The position numbers were made by a program, and so were the translations under genes. From Planctomycetota bacterium (lineage in GTDB: Bacteria; Planctomycetota; MHYJ01; JACPRB01), in assembly GCA_016200125.1 (NCBI GenBank), contig JACQFK010000084.1:1-15618 (forward strand): DNA of 15,618 nucleotides, read 5' to 3'. The notes under the pieces were generated by a model. That model ran no database searches, had not been told where the DNA came from, and was given only the letters and a program-made list of their open reading frames with translations. This document shows, piece after piece, positions 1 to 7,440 of this stretch (positions are counted from its first letter, which is position 1; each line of letters begins with the position of its first letter).

Positions 1-2736
1 GCGACTCCGACGATCGCGCTCCTTCCCGGCGAATCGAGCGCGGTGCAGGTCCTGCTCTCGATCGACCGCTACGCCCCCGAGGCCGAGGTCGTCTTCGGCG
101 CGGAATCCGATGCCGGCGAGAACGACGCCCTCGCGCTGCGCCTCCCCGGCCGGCGCCACGCTTCGCCCTTCCTCGAGGGCCGGTCCGGCTCCGTGGCCGG
201 CGGCACCCCGCGCGAGGAGGTGTTCCGGATCCCGGAGGACGCGATCCCGGGGACCATCGTCCTCAAGTTCGATTTCGACGCCGGCATCCATACCGCGATC
301 TCCGGCGCGATCGATCCGCTCATCGAGTACCCCTACGGCTGCGTGGAGCAGACGATGACCCGCTTCCTGCCCGCCGTCGCCGCGCGCCGCGCGCTCGGCG
401 ACCTCCCGCCCCGGCTCCGCGAGAAGCTTCCCTCAGTGATCGCCGCCGGCCTCCAGCGGCTCTACGCGCTGCAGAATCGGGACGGGAGCTGGGGCTGGTG
501 GGCCGCCGGCCCGCAGAACTCCCCGCTCACCGCGTACGTCCTCTTCGGCCTTTCAATCTGCAAGAAGGCCGGCGTCGGCGTCGACCGGAGCGTGGCCGAC
601 CTCGCGGCGAAGCGGATCCTGGAGCGGCTGGGCAAGTCGGTGTTCGAGGGAGTCGTGCCGGGCCAGGGCCGGCTGCCGATGACCCACTCGCTGGATCCGC
701 GCATCCACGAACTGCTCGCGCTGGCGGAATACCACTCCGCCTGGAATGTGCCGTCGCTCCAGCTCCGCCAGCTGATCGAGACGATGGCGGACCGCCGCGA
801 CACGCTGGGCCCGACGGACGAGATCGTCCTCGGCCTGGCGGCCGCCCGCCTGGGCCTGAACGACGTCGCCGCTCCGCTGGCGGAGCGGGCGGCGAAGCGC
901 ATCCCCGACGACGTGGCGTCCGCCTCCTTCCTTCTGCAGCTGCAGGCCGCCCGGGGCGGCGACCTCGCCCCGACGGTCCGCTTCCTCCTCGCCCGCCGCA
1001 GGGGAAAGGGCTGGGCGAACACGATCGAGAGCGCCCACGCGATCCTCGGGCTCGCCGCCGCCGTCGAGCGCCCAAGCCCGGCGATGGACCTGCCGCCGGG
1101 CCGCGTGGAGGTCCGCGTCAACGGCGCCTTCGCGCAGGAGATCCTGCTCAAGGGAACGGCGGATGCGGCCTTCGACGGACGATATACGATCCCCGCGCCC
1201 GCCGGAGGCTGGGGCGGGAAGACCGTCGTCCGGCTCAGCTACGACGGACAGGGAGCGGCCTACTACACGGCCTCCCTCGAGGCGTCGCTCGGCGGCGAGG
1301 ACCGGCCCCCCGTGTCGCGCGGGCTGGAGATCCGGCGCGAGTACTACGAGCGCGACTCGGACGGCGTCGGCTGGCACCCCGTCGAGGGCGCCATCGCCCT
1401 CGGGCACACCGTGCTGGTGGTCCTCCGGGTCGAGACGTCGGGCAGCCGCGACTATCTCATGGTCAGCGATCCGCGGCCCGACGGCTTCGAGCCGCTCGAC
1501 TTCCACGTGACGTCCCTGAACGGCCGCTGGACCGCCGTGCGCGGCCTCTCCGACCGGGTCGACCTGGAGCGCGGCTGGCAGGGCCGGCTGGAGGAGTTCC
1601 AGCGGACGGCGAGGGGCGATGCGGCCCGCGAGTCCGCCTGGGGAAAGGCGCTGCTGCGCGAGATCATCGAGCAGCGCCGCTTCTCCGCGGTGGGCTGGGG
1701 GGAATCCGTCGAGTTCCCCTCCGCCGCCGGCATCACCCACGTCGAGCACCGGGACGACCGCACGATCTTCTTCCTCGATTCGCTGAATCCGGGCGCGCAG
1801 TGCGTCTGGTACCTGGCCCGGGCCGAACTACCCGGCCGCACGCATGCGCTGGCCCCCCGGGTCGAGGCGATGTACGAGCCCGCGCTGAACGCGTCGGGCT
1901 CCGAGGCACGGCTCGAAGTGGCGGACGGCCGCCTGATCCGGAGCAAGCCCCGGACCTTCTCCAACGCGGCGGGAGTGAACGGCCTGCTCGAGCTGCTCCC
2001 CCACCTGGGGACCGTCGACGCGGACGCGCTCATCCACCACATCCCCGGAAATCCGCGGATCGGCGAACTGCTCGTGTCGGTGTGCACGGAACCGGCGATC
2101 CGGGCCTGGCTGACGGCGGCGTCCGCGACGTCGGCAGCCGGCCGGAGCCTGCGCGAGCGGATCGAGGCGGCGCGCGAGGATCTCGCCACGCGACAGCTCT
2201 GCGTCGAGGCGCTCGGCGGCGCGCCTCGCGAATGGCTCCCGGCGCTCGACGCCGCCTTGGCGGACGACGCGCTGGCGCGGAAGGTCCTGGAGGGCAGCGA
2301 TCCGGAAACTCGGACGGCGGCGGACAACCTCCTCTTCTGGACCCAGGAGGATCGCGACTGGAGGATGGGGCTCTTCGCGGCGGCGCAGAAGCTGCGCGGG
2401 AGTGCCCGCCTGTCGCTCGAGAGGATGCCCCGACTGGGCTTCTCCCGGATCCTCGAAGCGCTGGGGCCAGAGGCGCCCGTCGGAGAAGAGTTGCTCCGCT
2501 GGAAACTCGCCCAGCGGTGGAAGGTCTCGGCCCTCAGCCTGGAGGAGTTCGCCCGGCGCTGCGAGCGGGACCTGGCGCTCAAGCTCCGGCTCAAGATCTT
2601 GGGAACGGAACATGTCGGCGAATGCCAGGGACCCGTCGGCAGCATCCTCGACCAGGTGCTGCTGTCCCTGCAGCTCTGCTACCGGGTCCAGGGGGACGAG
2701 ATCTGGATCGGACCGCCGGAGGAGCTGTTCCGCTAA
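1..2736 (+). CDS. Alpha-2-macroglobulin family protein, 3' part (5' end outside window)
   Basis: The reading frame is open from base 1, so the gene starts upstream; a GTG at 43 is only an internal codon. 911 residues are visible (numbered from base 1). The thioester motif Cys114-Val-Glu-Gln117 lies in a PYGCVEQT context, the usual bacterial form of the CxEQ thioester. It is followed by an alpha/alpha-barrel thioester domain with the typical LQNRDGSWGWW and LTAYVLFGL segments (roughly residues 98-390). The later part resembles the beta-sandwich end of the family. Family knowledge: such proteins sit in the periplasm or envelope and trap proteases covalently through the Cys-Gln thioester. The last 200 or so residues look like an added helical region, ending in a short segment (about 858-905) that resembles an STN/secretin N-terminal domain. 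No penicillin-binding protein 1C, a common partner, is visible downstream. Family call is firm; the C-terminal extension is tentative. Confidence 0.88.
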   Translation, partial: ATPTIALLPGESSAVQVLLSIDRYAPEAEVVFGAESDAGENDALALRLPGRRHASPFLEGRSGSVAGGTPREEVFRIPEDAIPGTIVLKFDFDAGIHTAISGAIDPLIEYPYGCVEQTMTRFLPAVAARRALGDLPPRLREKLPSVIAAGLQRLYALQNRDGSWGWWAAGPQNSPLTAYVLFGLSICKKAGVGVDRSVADLAAKRILERLGKSVFEGVVPGQGRLPMTHSLDPRIHELLALAEYHSAWNVPSLQLRQLIETMADRRDTLGPTDEIVLGLAAARLGLNDVAAPLAERAAKRIPDDVASASFLLQLQAARGGDLAPTVRFLLARRRGKGWANTIESAHAILGLAAAVERPSPAMDLPPGRVEVRVNGAFAQEILLKGTADAAFDGRYTIPAPAGGWGGKTVVRLSYDGQGAAYYTASLEASLGGEDRPPVSRGLEIRREYYERDSDGVGWHPVEGAIALGHTVLVVLRVETSGSRDYLMVSDPRPDGFEPLDFHVTSLNGRWTAVRGLSDRVDLERGWQGRLEEFQRTARGDAARESAWGKALLREIIEQRRFSAVGWGESVEFPSAAGITHVEHRDDRTIFFLDSLNPGAQCVWYLARAELPGRTHALAPRVEAMYEPALNASGSEARLEVADGRLIRSKPRTFSNAAGVNGLLELLPHLGTVDADALIHHIPGNPRIGELLVSVCTEPAIRAWLTAASATSAAGRSLRERIEAAREDLATRQLCVEALGGAPREWLPALDAALADDALARKVLEGSDPETRTAADNLLFWTQEDRDWRMGLFAAAQKLRGSARLSLERMPRLGFSRILEALGPEAPVGEELLRWKLAQRWKVSALSLEEFARRCERDLALKLRLKILGTEHVGECQGPVGSILDQVLLSLQLCYRVQGDEIWIGPPEELFR

Positions 2737-2737
2737 C

Positions 2738-2770
2738 ATCCCACAAACGTAACCGTCACGTTTGTGGGAT
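2738..2770. terminator. Perfect 13-bp inverted repeat after the macroglobulin gene, possible terminator
   Basis: The arm ATCCCACAAACGT (2738-2750) is repeated exactly in reverse complement at 2758-2770, with a 7-nt loop AACCGTC. It starts one base after the TAA stop of the macroglobulin gene and is clearly richer in A/T than its surroundings. No T-tract follows on either strand, so it is not a classical intrinsic terminator. It could be a U-less terminator, a 3'-end-protecting stem-loop, or a protein-binding palindrome upstream of the next gene. The inverted repeat is certain; the role is not. Confidence 0.6.
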
Positions 2771-2795
2771 CGAGCTGCTCTAGCGTCATATTCCC

Positions 2796-2825
2796 TTGTC
2801 GAGGCCCGGCGGCATCGGGCACAAT
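2796..2825 (+). promoter_or_regulatory. Putative sigma70-type promoter of the propeller/barrel gene
   Basis: A -35-like TTGTCG (2796-2801) and a -10-like CACAAT (2820-2825) are separated by 18 nt. The -10 box ends 9 nt before the ATG at 2835, so transcription would begin at or within a few bases of the start codon. No Shine-Dalgarno sequence is seen. The -10 match is 4 of 6, so this is a moderate prediction. Confidence 0.4.
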
Positions 2826-2834
2826 CAGGGCCCG

Positions 2835-5594
2835 ATGATCGCCCTCCTCGCCGCCGCGGCGCTCCTCCAGGTGCAGGTGCGCGACGAGCCGAAGGACTGG
2901 CAGCTGATCGCGACCGATCACTTCAACATCTACTATCCCTCCGACGAGCTGCTCCCCCGGGCGAAGGATTTCGCCGGCTGGTTCGAGCGTTCCTGGACGG
3001 AGCACGTCGCGGCGATGGGCGTCCAGCCGCCGCGCATCCACGTCTTCCTCTACCGGTCCTACCACGACCTCCAGCAGTCGAGTTTCCTGGCGCTGGGAAC
3101 GGCGTCGCCGCTGGGCCAGCGGATCCGGGCGCCCGCCCTCCGCGAGACGGACGCGGCCCCGGGCCCCGCCCCCTGCCGGCTCGATTCGAAGGCCCGCGCG
3201 CTCGCGCTGGCCGAGCCGCTCCGCAACCGCATCTTCATCCACTGCCAGGCCAGCGACCGCTGGAACTACTGGTTCGCGAAGCACGAACTGGCCCACCAGT
3301 TCCAATTCGAGCACCTCTACGCCTTCCGCCTGCCCAGCTGGCTCATCGCGCTCAAGGACCCGCTCATCCCCCAGTGGTGGTGGGAGGGCGGCGCGGACTA
3401 CTGGGCCGGCATCTTCGACAGCGACAAGGACGCCTGGGTGCGCGACCTGGCCGACGAGCGCCTCTTCGATCTCAAGGAGCTCTTCAGCGGCGACATCCTC
3501 AACCCCCACGACTACCCGTCGGTCTACTATGAGGGCTCCTACTTCTGGCGTTTCCTGGACGAGGAGTACGGCGCGGGGACCGGGAAGAAGCTGTTCGACC
3601 GCACGGACCGAGGGCTCCCGATCGCGTCGCAGAAGCCGGTCCAGCACGTGGTCGGCAAGCCCCGCGTCGAGATCGAGCGCGATTTCGAGGCGAACCTGCG
3701 CGCGAAGTGGGTGCCGCTCATGGCCGGACGGACCGTGCCCACCGACCGCCTCACCGACACCCGCAGCTACTACCGCCGCCATTCGCTCGGAGGGCGATGG
3801 AGCCCGGACGGGAACCACCTGGCCTGGGTCGGTGACCGGAAGGTCGTCCCGGAGCTCTTCGTCGACGATTCCGGCATCCTGGGCTTCGTCCGCAGCGTGG
3901 ACGGGAGCCGCGTCGTCTCCATCCCCTCCTGGTCCCCGGACGGCAAGCGCCTGGTCGTCGCCGAGCAGCGGCTGAACCGCGACCGGCTCCTGCTGCTCGG
4001 CGCTGAAGGCGGCTCCGAGGCCATCAGCCTTGACTTCGACGAACTCTATTCCCCGGAGTGGTCGCCCGACGGGAAGAAGATCGCCTTCGCCGCGCTGAAG
4101 AACGGCACGAGCGACATCTACGTGCTGACCCTCGAGGACCGGAGCGTCCAGCAGATCACGAACGACCCGGACGGCGACTTCAGCCCCGCGTGGAGCCCCG
4201 ACGGGCGCCTCGCCTGGATCAAGGAGGTCGGGGGCCGCACGCTGCTCTACGTCGACGGCAAGCCGGTGACCCGCTCCTGGGCGCTGCTCCGGGATCCGCG
4301 CTGGGCGCCCGACGGGAAATCGATCGTGCTCGCGGCGGACGTGGGCGGCGTCTGGGACGCCTTCTCCGTCGACCCCGCTACAGGGACGGCGAAGCGCCTG
4401 ACGAAATTTCGGGGCGGCGTGGGCTACCCCACCTGGCATCCAACCGACGGCACGCTCGTCTTCACGTACTTCGAAGGCCGGGGGACCGACCTGTACCGCG
4501 TGAAGCCCGAGCCCCAGGACGAGCCCGCCTTCGACCAGGAGGACCGCAAGCCCTGGTACGACCAGTTCCGGAAGACGGAGACGCCGACCCAGCCCCAGGA
4601 GAAGACCCGCGTCTTCGGCGTGAACTGGCTGATGTTCCCGGTGACCAGCTTCTCCCTGCTCCTGCCGGGCGGCGAATTCGCCGCGGGCGACCGCGACTCG
4701 GAGAACAACCTGGCGGTCGCCGGATACGGCACGGGCAGCCGATTCTGGACCGGCGGCGCCACGGTCACGAACACGCGCTGGCGCCCCACGATCGGGGCGG
4801 CCGCGACGGCCTCCCGCTCCAGCGACATGCTCGAAGCCCTCGGAACGGGGTTCGTCAATCTGCCGCTGCTGGAGACTTTCGAGATCGGCGCCGGCTGGTC
4901 GGTACGCGAGCGGTCGGAGTACTTCGATCCCCCGCCCAACGCCTACATCTTCGACTCGGGTCCCAGCATCGCGGCGCGCTTCAGCAACCAGAACGGCGTC
5001 CATCCGAGGGATCCGAGCTGGGGCATCGCGATCGGGGGGACGGCGACGCTCTTCAGTGAGGACTTCGGCGGCGACCGCGAGATGAACGAGTACTTCGGGT
5101 TCCTCGAGACGAGCACGAGCGTCTTCGACCAGGACCTGATCCTCTGGACCCGTTGCACCTTCGAGCGGATCGTCGGGCGCAGCTTCCTCCCGGATGAGTT
5201 CCTGAAGATCAGCCGCCTCGTCCGCGGCGCCCGCACGCTCGAGGGGCTCGAGGAGTGGTCGACCACCCTCGAGGTCCGCTTCCCGATCTGGCGCGATCTC
5301 CTCTGGAAGCCGCTGGAGCTGATCGGGCTGGGCGAATGGCTCATCCTCAAGGACCTGCGCGGCTTCGTGTTCGGGGATTTCTGCTGGCTGGCTGAGAACG
5401 TGGCCTCCCTCGCCCACGAGCGCTACGACGTCTACAGCGCCGGCATCGGGCTGAGGCTGGACCTCTCGTTCATGCTCTGGCCCGTGGTGAACGGCCGCGT
5501 GCCGATCCGGCTCGAAGGATGGTGGGCTTTCGTCGGCCAGGCCCACGAGCCCAACCGCGGCGTCATCGGCGGGGGCTTCTCGCTCGGCTTCTGA
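2835..5594 (+). CDS. Peptidase-MA-like / TolB-type propeller / outer-membrane barrel protein
   Basis: The chosen ATG gives 919 residues and opens with a short Sec-type signal (MIALLAAAALLQVQV); a TTG at 2796 would add 13 residues but lies on the likely -35 box. Three parts follow. First, a gluzincin-like metallopeptidase region: His150-Glu-Leu-Ala-His154 (HExxH) and a third ligand candidate, Glu184 in WWWEGGADYW, matching peptidase-MA-type domains. Second, six PD40/WD40-like blades (about 320-550), each marked by a W-S/A/H-P-(T)DG turn and spaced about 37-44 residues, as in TolB. Third, about 320 residues (595-919) of alternating strands ending in GGFSLGF with a terminal Phe, as in outer-membrane barrels of the surface-antigen type. 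I infer an outer-membrane-anchored protein with its propeller and peptidase in the periplasm. Whether it cleaves protein is unknown. It lies 98 nt after the macroglobulin gene, 44 nt before another barrel gene. Confidence 0.82.
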   Translation: MIALLAAAALLQVQVRDEPKDWQLIATDHFNIYYPSDELLPRAKDFAGWFERSWTEHVAAMGVQPPRIHVFLYRSYHDLQQSSFLALGTASPLGQRIRAPALRETDAAPGPAPCRLDSKARALALAEPLRNRIFIHCQASDRWNYWFAKHELAHQFQFEHLYAFRLPSWLIALKDPLIPQWWWEGGADYWAGIFDSDKDAWVRDLADERLFDLKELFSGDILNPHDYPSVYYEGSYFWRFLDEEYGAGTGKKLFDRTDRGLPIASQKPVQHVVGKPRVEIERDFEANLRAKWVPLMAGRTVPTDRLTDTRSYYRRHSLGGRWSPDGNHLAWVGDRKVVPELFVDDSGILGFVRSVDGSRVVSIPSWSPDGKRLVVAEQRLNRDRLLLLGAEGGSEAISLDFDELYSPEWSPDGKKIAFAALKNGTSDIYVLTLEDRSVQQITNDPDGDFSPAWSPDGRLAWIKEVGGRTLLYVDGKPVTRSWALLRDPRWAPDGKSIVLAADVGGVWDAFSVDPATGTAKRLTKFRGGVGYPTWHPTDGTLVFTYFEGRGTDLYRVKPEPQDEPAFDQEDRKPWYDQFRKTETPTQPQEKTRVFGVNWLMFPVTSFSLLLPGGEFAAGDRDSENNLAVAGYGTGSRFWTGGATVTNTRWRPTIGAAATASRSSDMLEALGTGFVNLPLLETFEIGAGWSVRERSEYFDPPPNAYIFDSGPSIAARFSNQNGVHPRDPSWGIAIGGTATLFSEDFGGDREMNEYFGFLETSTSVFDQDLILWTRCTFERIVGRSFLPDEFLKISRLVRGARTLEGLEEWSTTLEVRFPIWRDLLWKPLELIGLGEWLILKDLRGFVFGDFCWLAENVASLAHERYDVYSAGIGLRLDLSFMLWPVVNGRVPIRLEGWWAFVGQAHEPNRGVIGGGFSLGF

Positions 5595-5604
5595 GCCCGG
5601 GCCG

Positions 5605-5633
5605 GTAACATGAGCCGCGGTCGGTCGTATAAG
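5605..5633 (+). promoter_or_regulatory. Putative promoter giving a leaderless mRNA for the small barrel gene
   Basis: GTAACA (5605-5610, 4 of 6 to TTGACA) and TATAAG (5628-5633, 5 of 6 to TATAAT) are separated by exactly 17 nt. Only 5 nt lie between the -10 box and the ATG at 5639, so the expected +1 falls on or next to the start codon. There is no Shine-Dalgarno sequence. The 44-nt gap after the preceding stop holds only this element. Confidence 0.5.
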
Positions 5634-5638
5634 ACCAT

Positions 5639-6400
5639 ATGACTACCAAACTGCTGTTCGTGTTCATCGCCCTCGCGTCGGCGCCCGCGATCGCCGCGGC
5701 CCAGGACCTCTCCGCCCCCTGGACCCCCACCTTTGCCGCTCTGCAGCAGGATGAGCGGGGCCCTCGCGGCAAGGGGGGCCAGGTCACCGAGGAGTGGTAC
5801 ACCCCCCGGCTCCGGAGCTCGCTGTCCTTCTTCGGACGCGCCAGCTTCCCGGGCGACTCGGATGTCACGATCGACCACCTCTGGTACTCGGATTTCTTCG
5901 ATCCGGGCCTCGGGCTCAGCGTGGAGGCCGACCTCCTGGCCTTCATCAACCCCAATTGGGGCGTGGGCGGCTACCTGTCGGTCGGTTGGGACCACTTCGA
6001 CGGGGCGCGGGTGGACTTCTCAAACGGCGACTTCGCGGAGCCGAACCACATGGACCTGACGACGGTCCTCGTCGGCGGCAAGGTCATGCAGCGCGTGAGC
6101 CCCTTCATCACCTGGGAGGGGCGGATGGGCCTCGGCATGGTCCACTACTCGTCGGTCACCTGGTCCGGGATGGACACCGGACTCCCCTTCTCGAACGAGC
6201 AGCTCTTCCGCTCGATCAACCGCGGGGCCTTCGAGGTCGGCGGCCGGATCGGCTTCGGCAACCGCCACATCGAGGCCGACTTCGGATTCGGCGTCCGGAT
6301 CATGGGCGGCGCGGCACGCGGCCGGGACGTGACCAACGCGATCGACCCCGATCTCCTCACGACCTTCATGATCGAACTGGGACTGACGTTGAGATTCTAG
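5639..6400 (+). CDS. Small outer-membrane beta-barrel protein
   Basis: 253 residues. A clear Sec signal peptide (KLLFVFIALASAPAIAAA) is followed by a likely cleavage before Gln22-Asp23. A short, low-complexity mature N-terminus follows, then from about residue 60 a series of alternating amphipathic strands rich in Gly and aromatic residues (for example a NWGVGGYLSVGWDHF stretch), ending in IELGLTLRF with a C-terminal Phe. This is the pattern of OmpA/OprF-like or porin-like eight-strand barrels. Length suits an eight-stranded barrel. No enzymatic motif is seen. ATG start is supported by the signal peptide and the -10 box directly upstream. Its stop codon overlaps that of the convergent sialidase gene. 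The barrel is well supported; transport, adhesion or structural role is unknown. Confidence 0.75.
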   Translation: MTTKLLFVFIALASAPAIAAAQDLSAPWTPTFAALQQDERGPRGKGGQVTEEWYTPRLRSSLSFFGRASFPGDSDVTIDHLWYSDFFDPGLGLSVEADLLAFINPNWGVGGYLSVGWDHFDGARVDFSNGDFAEPNHMDLTTVLVGGKVMQRVSPFITWEGRMGLGMVHYSSVTWSGMDTGLPFSNEQLFRSINRGAFEVGGRIGFGNRHIEADFGFGVRIMGGAARGRDVTNAIDPDLLTTFMIELGLTLRF

Positions 6401-7440
6401 TCGAGCGCGATCCGGGCGAAGACGATCCTCTCGTAGGCGGACTTCACGCCCGTCTCGTAGAAGCAGCCGACCTTGCGGTCGGCCAGCGGCGCCAGGCAGG
6501 AATAGGCGGCGGGCGCCTCGCCGAACTCCTTCAGCGTCGTCCAGGTCGCGCCCTCGTCCCGGCTCGAGCGGATCGTCAGGCGGATCCGGCTCTTCCGGTC
6601 GGCCGGATTCGAGAAGAGGATGAGGCTGGGATCCCAGGAATACCGGAGGAGGCTGGCCTGGCAGGCGGGCTCGACGAGCGCCGCGTCGTGGCCGAGGGCG
6701 GACCAGGTGGCGCCGCCGTCCGCGCTCGAGGCGACCGCCCGCTCCCGCGCCGCGGTCCCGTAGTTGCGCATGTTGAGCAGCAGCGATCCGTCCGCCCGCT
6801 CGACGACCTGGCACTCGTTCACCCCGCCCGTGATCCCGCCCCCGAGCGTCCAGCCGGCGCCGTGATCGGCGCTCCAGATCACGTGCGAGCCGCCCTTCTT
6901 CGTCTCCGCCTCGACGTGGTCGCAAGGGACGACGAGACGCCCGTTCTTCGTCTGGATGCCGACGCCCGGTCCGGTCGCCACCCAGGTCCACTCGGGCTTC
7001 TTCAGGTCCTTGGTGAGGTCGACGGGGGCCGACCAGGTCGCGCCGTCGTCCGCGCTCTTCGTCACCCAGATCGTGCGCGTCCCCCTGGCGGTCCGGTCGA
7101 TGATCTTCGACTCGGGATCCTCGCCGAGATTGTGCGTCATCAGGAGCCAGACCGTCCCCGTCTCGCGGTCGACGACCGGACAGGGGTTGCCGCAGGTGTT
7201 GGCGCCGTCGTTCCAGACGACCTGGAGCGGACCCCAGGTCGCGCCGCCGTCGCTGCTGCGCCGCAGGACGAGGTCGATGTCGCCGCTGTCGCCGCGCGCC
7301 TTCACGCGCCCTTCGCAGAACGCGAGCAGCGTGCCCTTGGTCGTGACGACGGCCGACGGGATGCGGAAGGTGTGGTAGCCGTCCTGGCCAGAAACGAAGA
7401 CGTCGACGGTCTGCGAGAGAAGGAGAGCCGCGAGAATCAC
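6397..7440 (-). CDS. Exo-sialidase-like BNR protein (GH33-like)
   Basis: 347 residues from a GTG start. GTG is chosen because it forms a GTGA overlap with the TGA stop of the upstream gene (translational coupling) and begins a short hydrophobic stretch (ILAALLLS). Sialidase hallmarks are present: a FRIP motif with Arg26 (first arginine of the carboxylate-binding triad); five Asp-boxes SxDxGxxW at about 62-69, 129-136, 190-197, 239-246 and 293-300; a GDSGDIDLVLRRS segment carrying the likely acid/base Asp; Glu209 in NECQVVE; Arg225 in LLNMR; and Tyr313 in YSCL with Glu329 close behind, as expected for the nucleophile pair. Family role: release of terminal sialic or related nonulosonic acids from glycans by a six-bladed propeller. 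It is the last gene of the operon. The export signal is unusually short and lacks a charged start. Related BNR proteins can act on other sugars, so substrate is open. Confidence 0.85.
   Translation of the reverse strand: MILAALLLSQTVDVFVSGQDGYHTFRIPSAVVTTKGTLLAFCEGRVKARGDSGDIDLVLRRSSDGGATWGPLQVVWNDGANTCGNPCPVVDRETGTVWLLMTHNLGEDPESKIIDRTARGTRTIWVTKSADDGATWSAPVDLTKDLKKPEWTWVATGPGVGIQTKNGRLVVPCDHVEAETKKGGSHVIWSADHGAGWTLGGGITGGVNECQVVERADGSLLLNMRNYGTAARERAVASSADGGATWSALGHDAALVEPACQASLLRYSWDPSLILFSNPADRKSRIRLTIRSSRDEGATWTTLKEFGEAPAAYSCLAPLADRKVGCFYETGVKSAYERIVFARIALD

Noticed and set aside
498..2783. 761-codon Arg/Pro/Gly-rich frame on the + strand inside the macroglobulin gene
   Set aside because: Alternative-frame shadow of a gene with an intact thioester motif; its amino-acid make-up is unlike a folded protein.
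2796..2834. TTG at 2796 as start of the propeller/barrel gene
   Set aside because: It lies on the probable -35 box, lacks a Shine-Dalgarno, and adds 13 residues in front of a ready signal peptide beginning at the ATG at 2835.
2733..5546. 937-codon open frame on the minus strand opposite the propeller/barrel gene
   Set aside because: It is a codon-position shadow typical of high-GC DNA: no recognisable domain, composition dominated by Arg/Ala/Gly/Val/Glu, and the + strand frame carries clear HExxH, WSPDG and barrel features.
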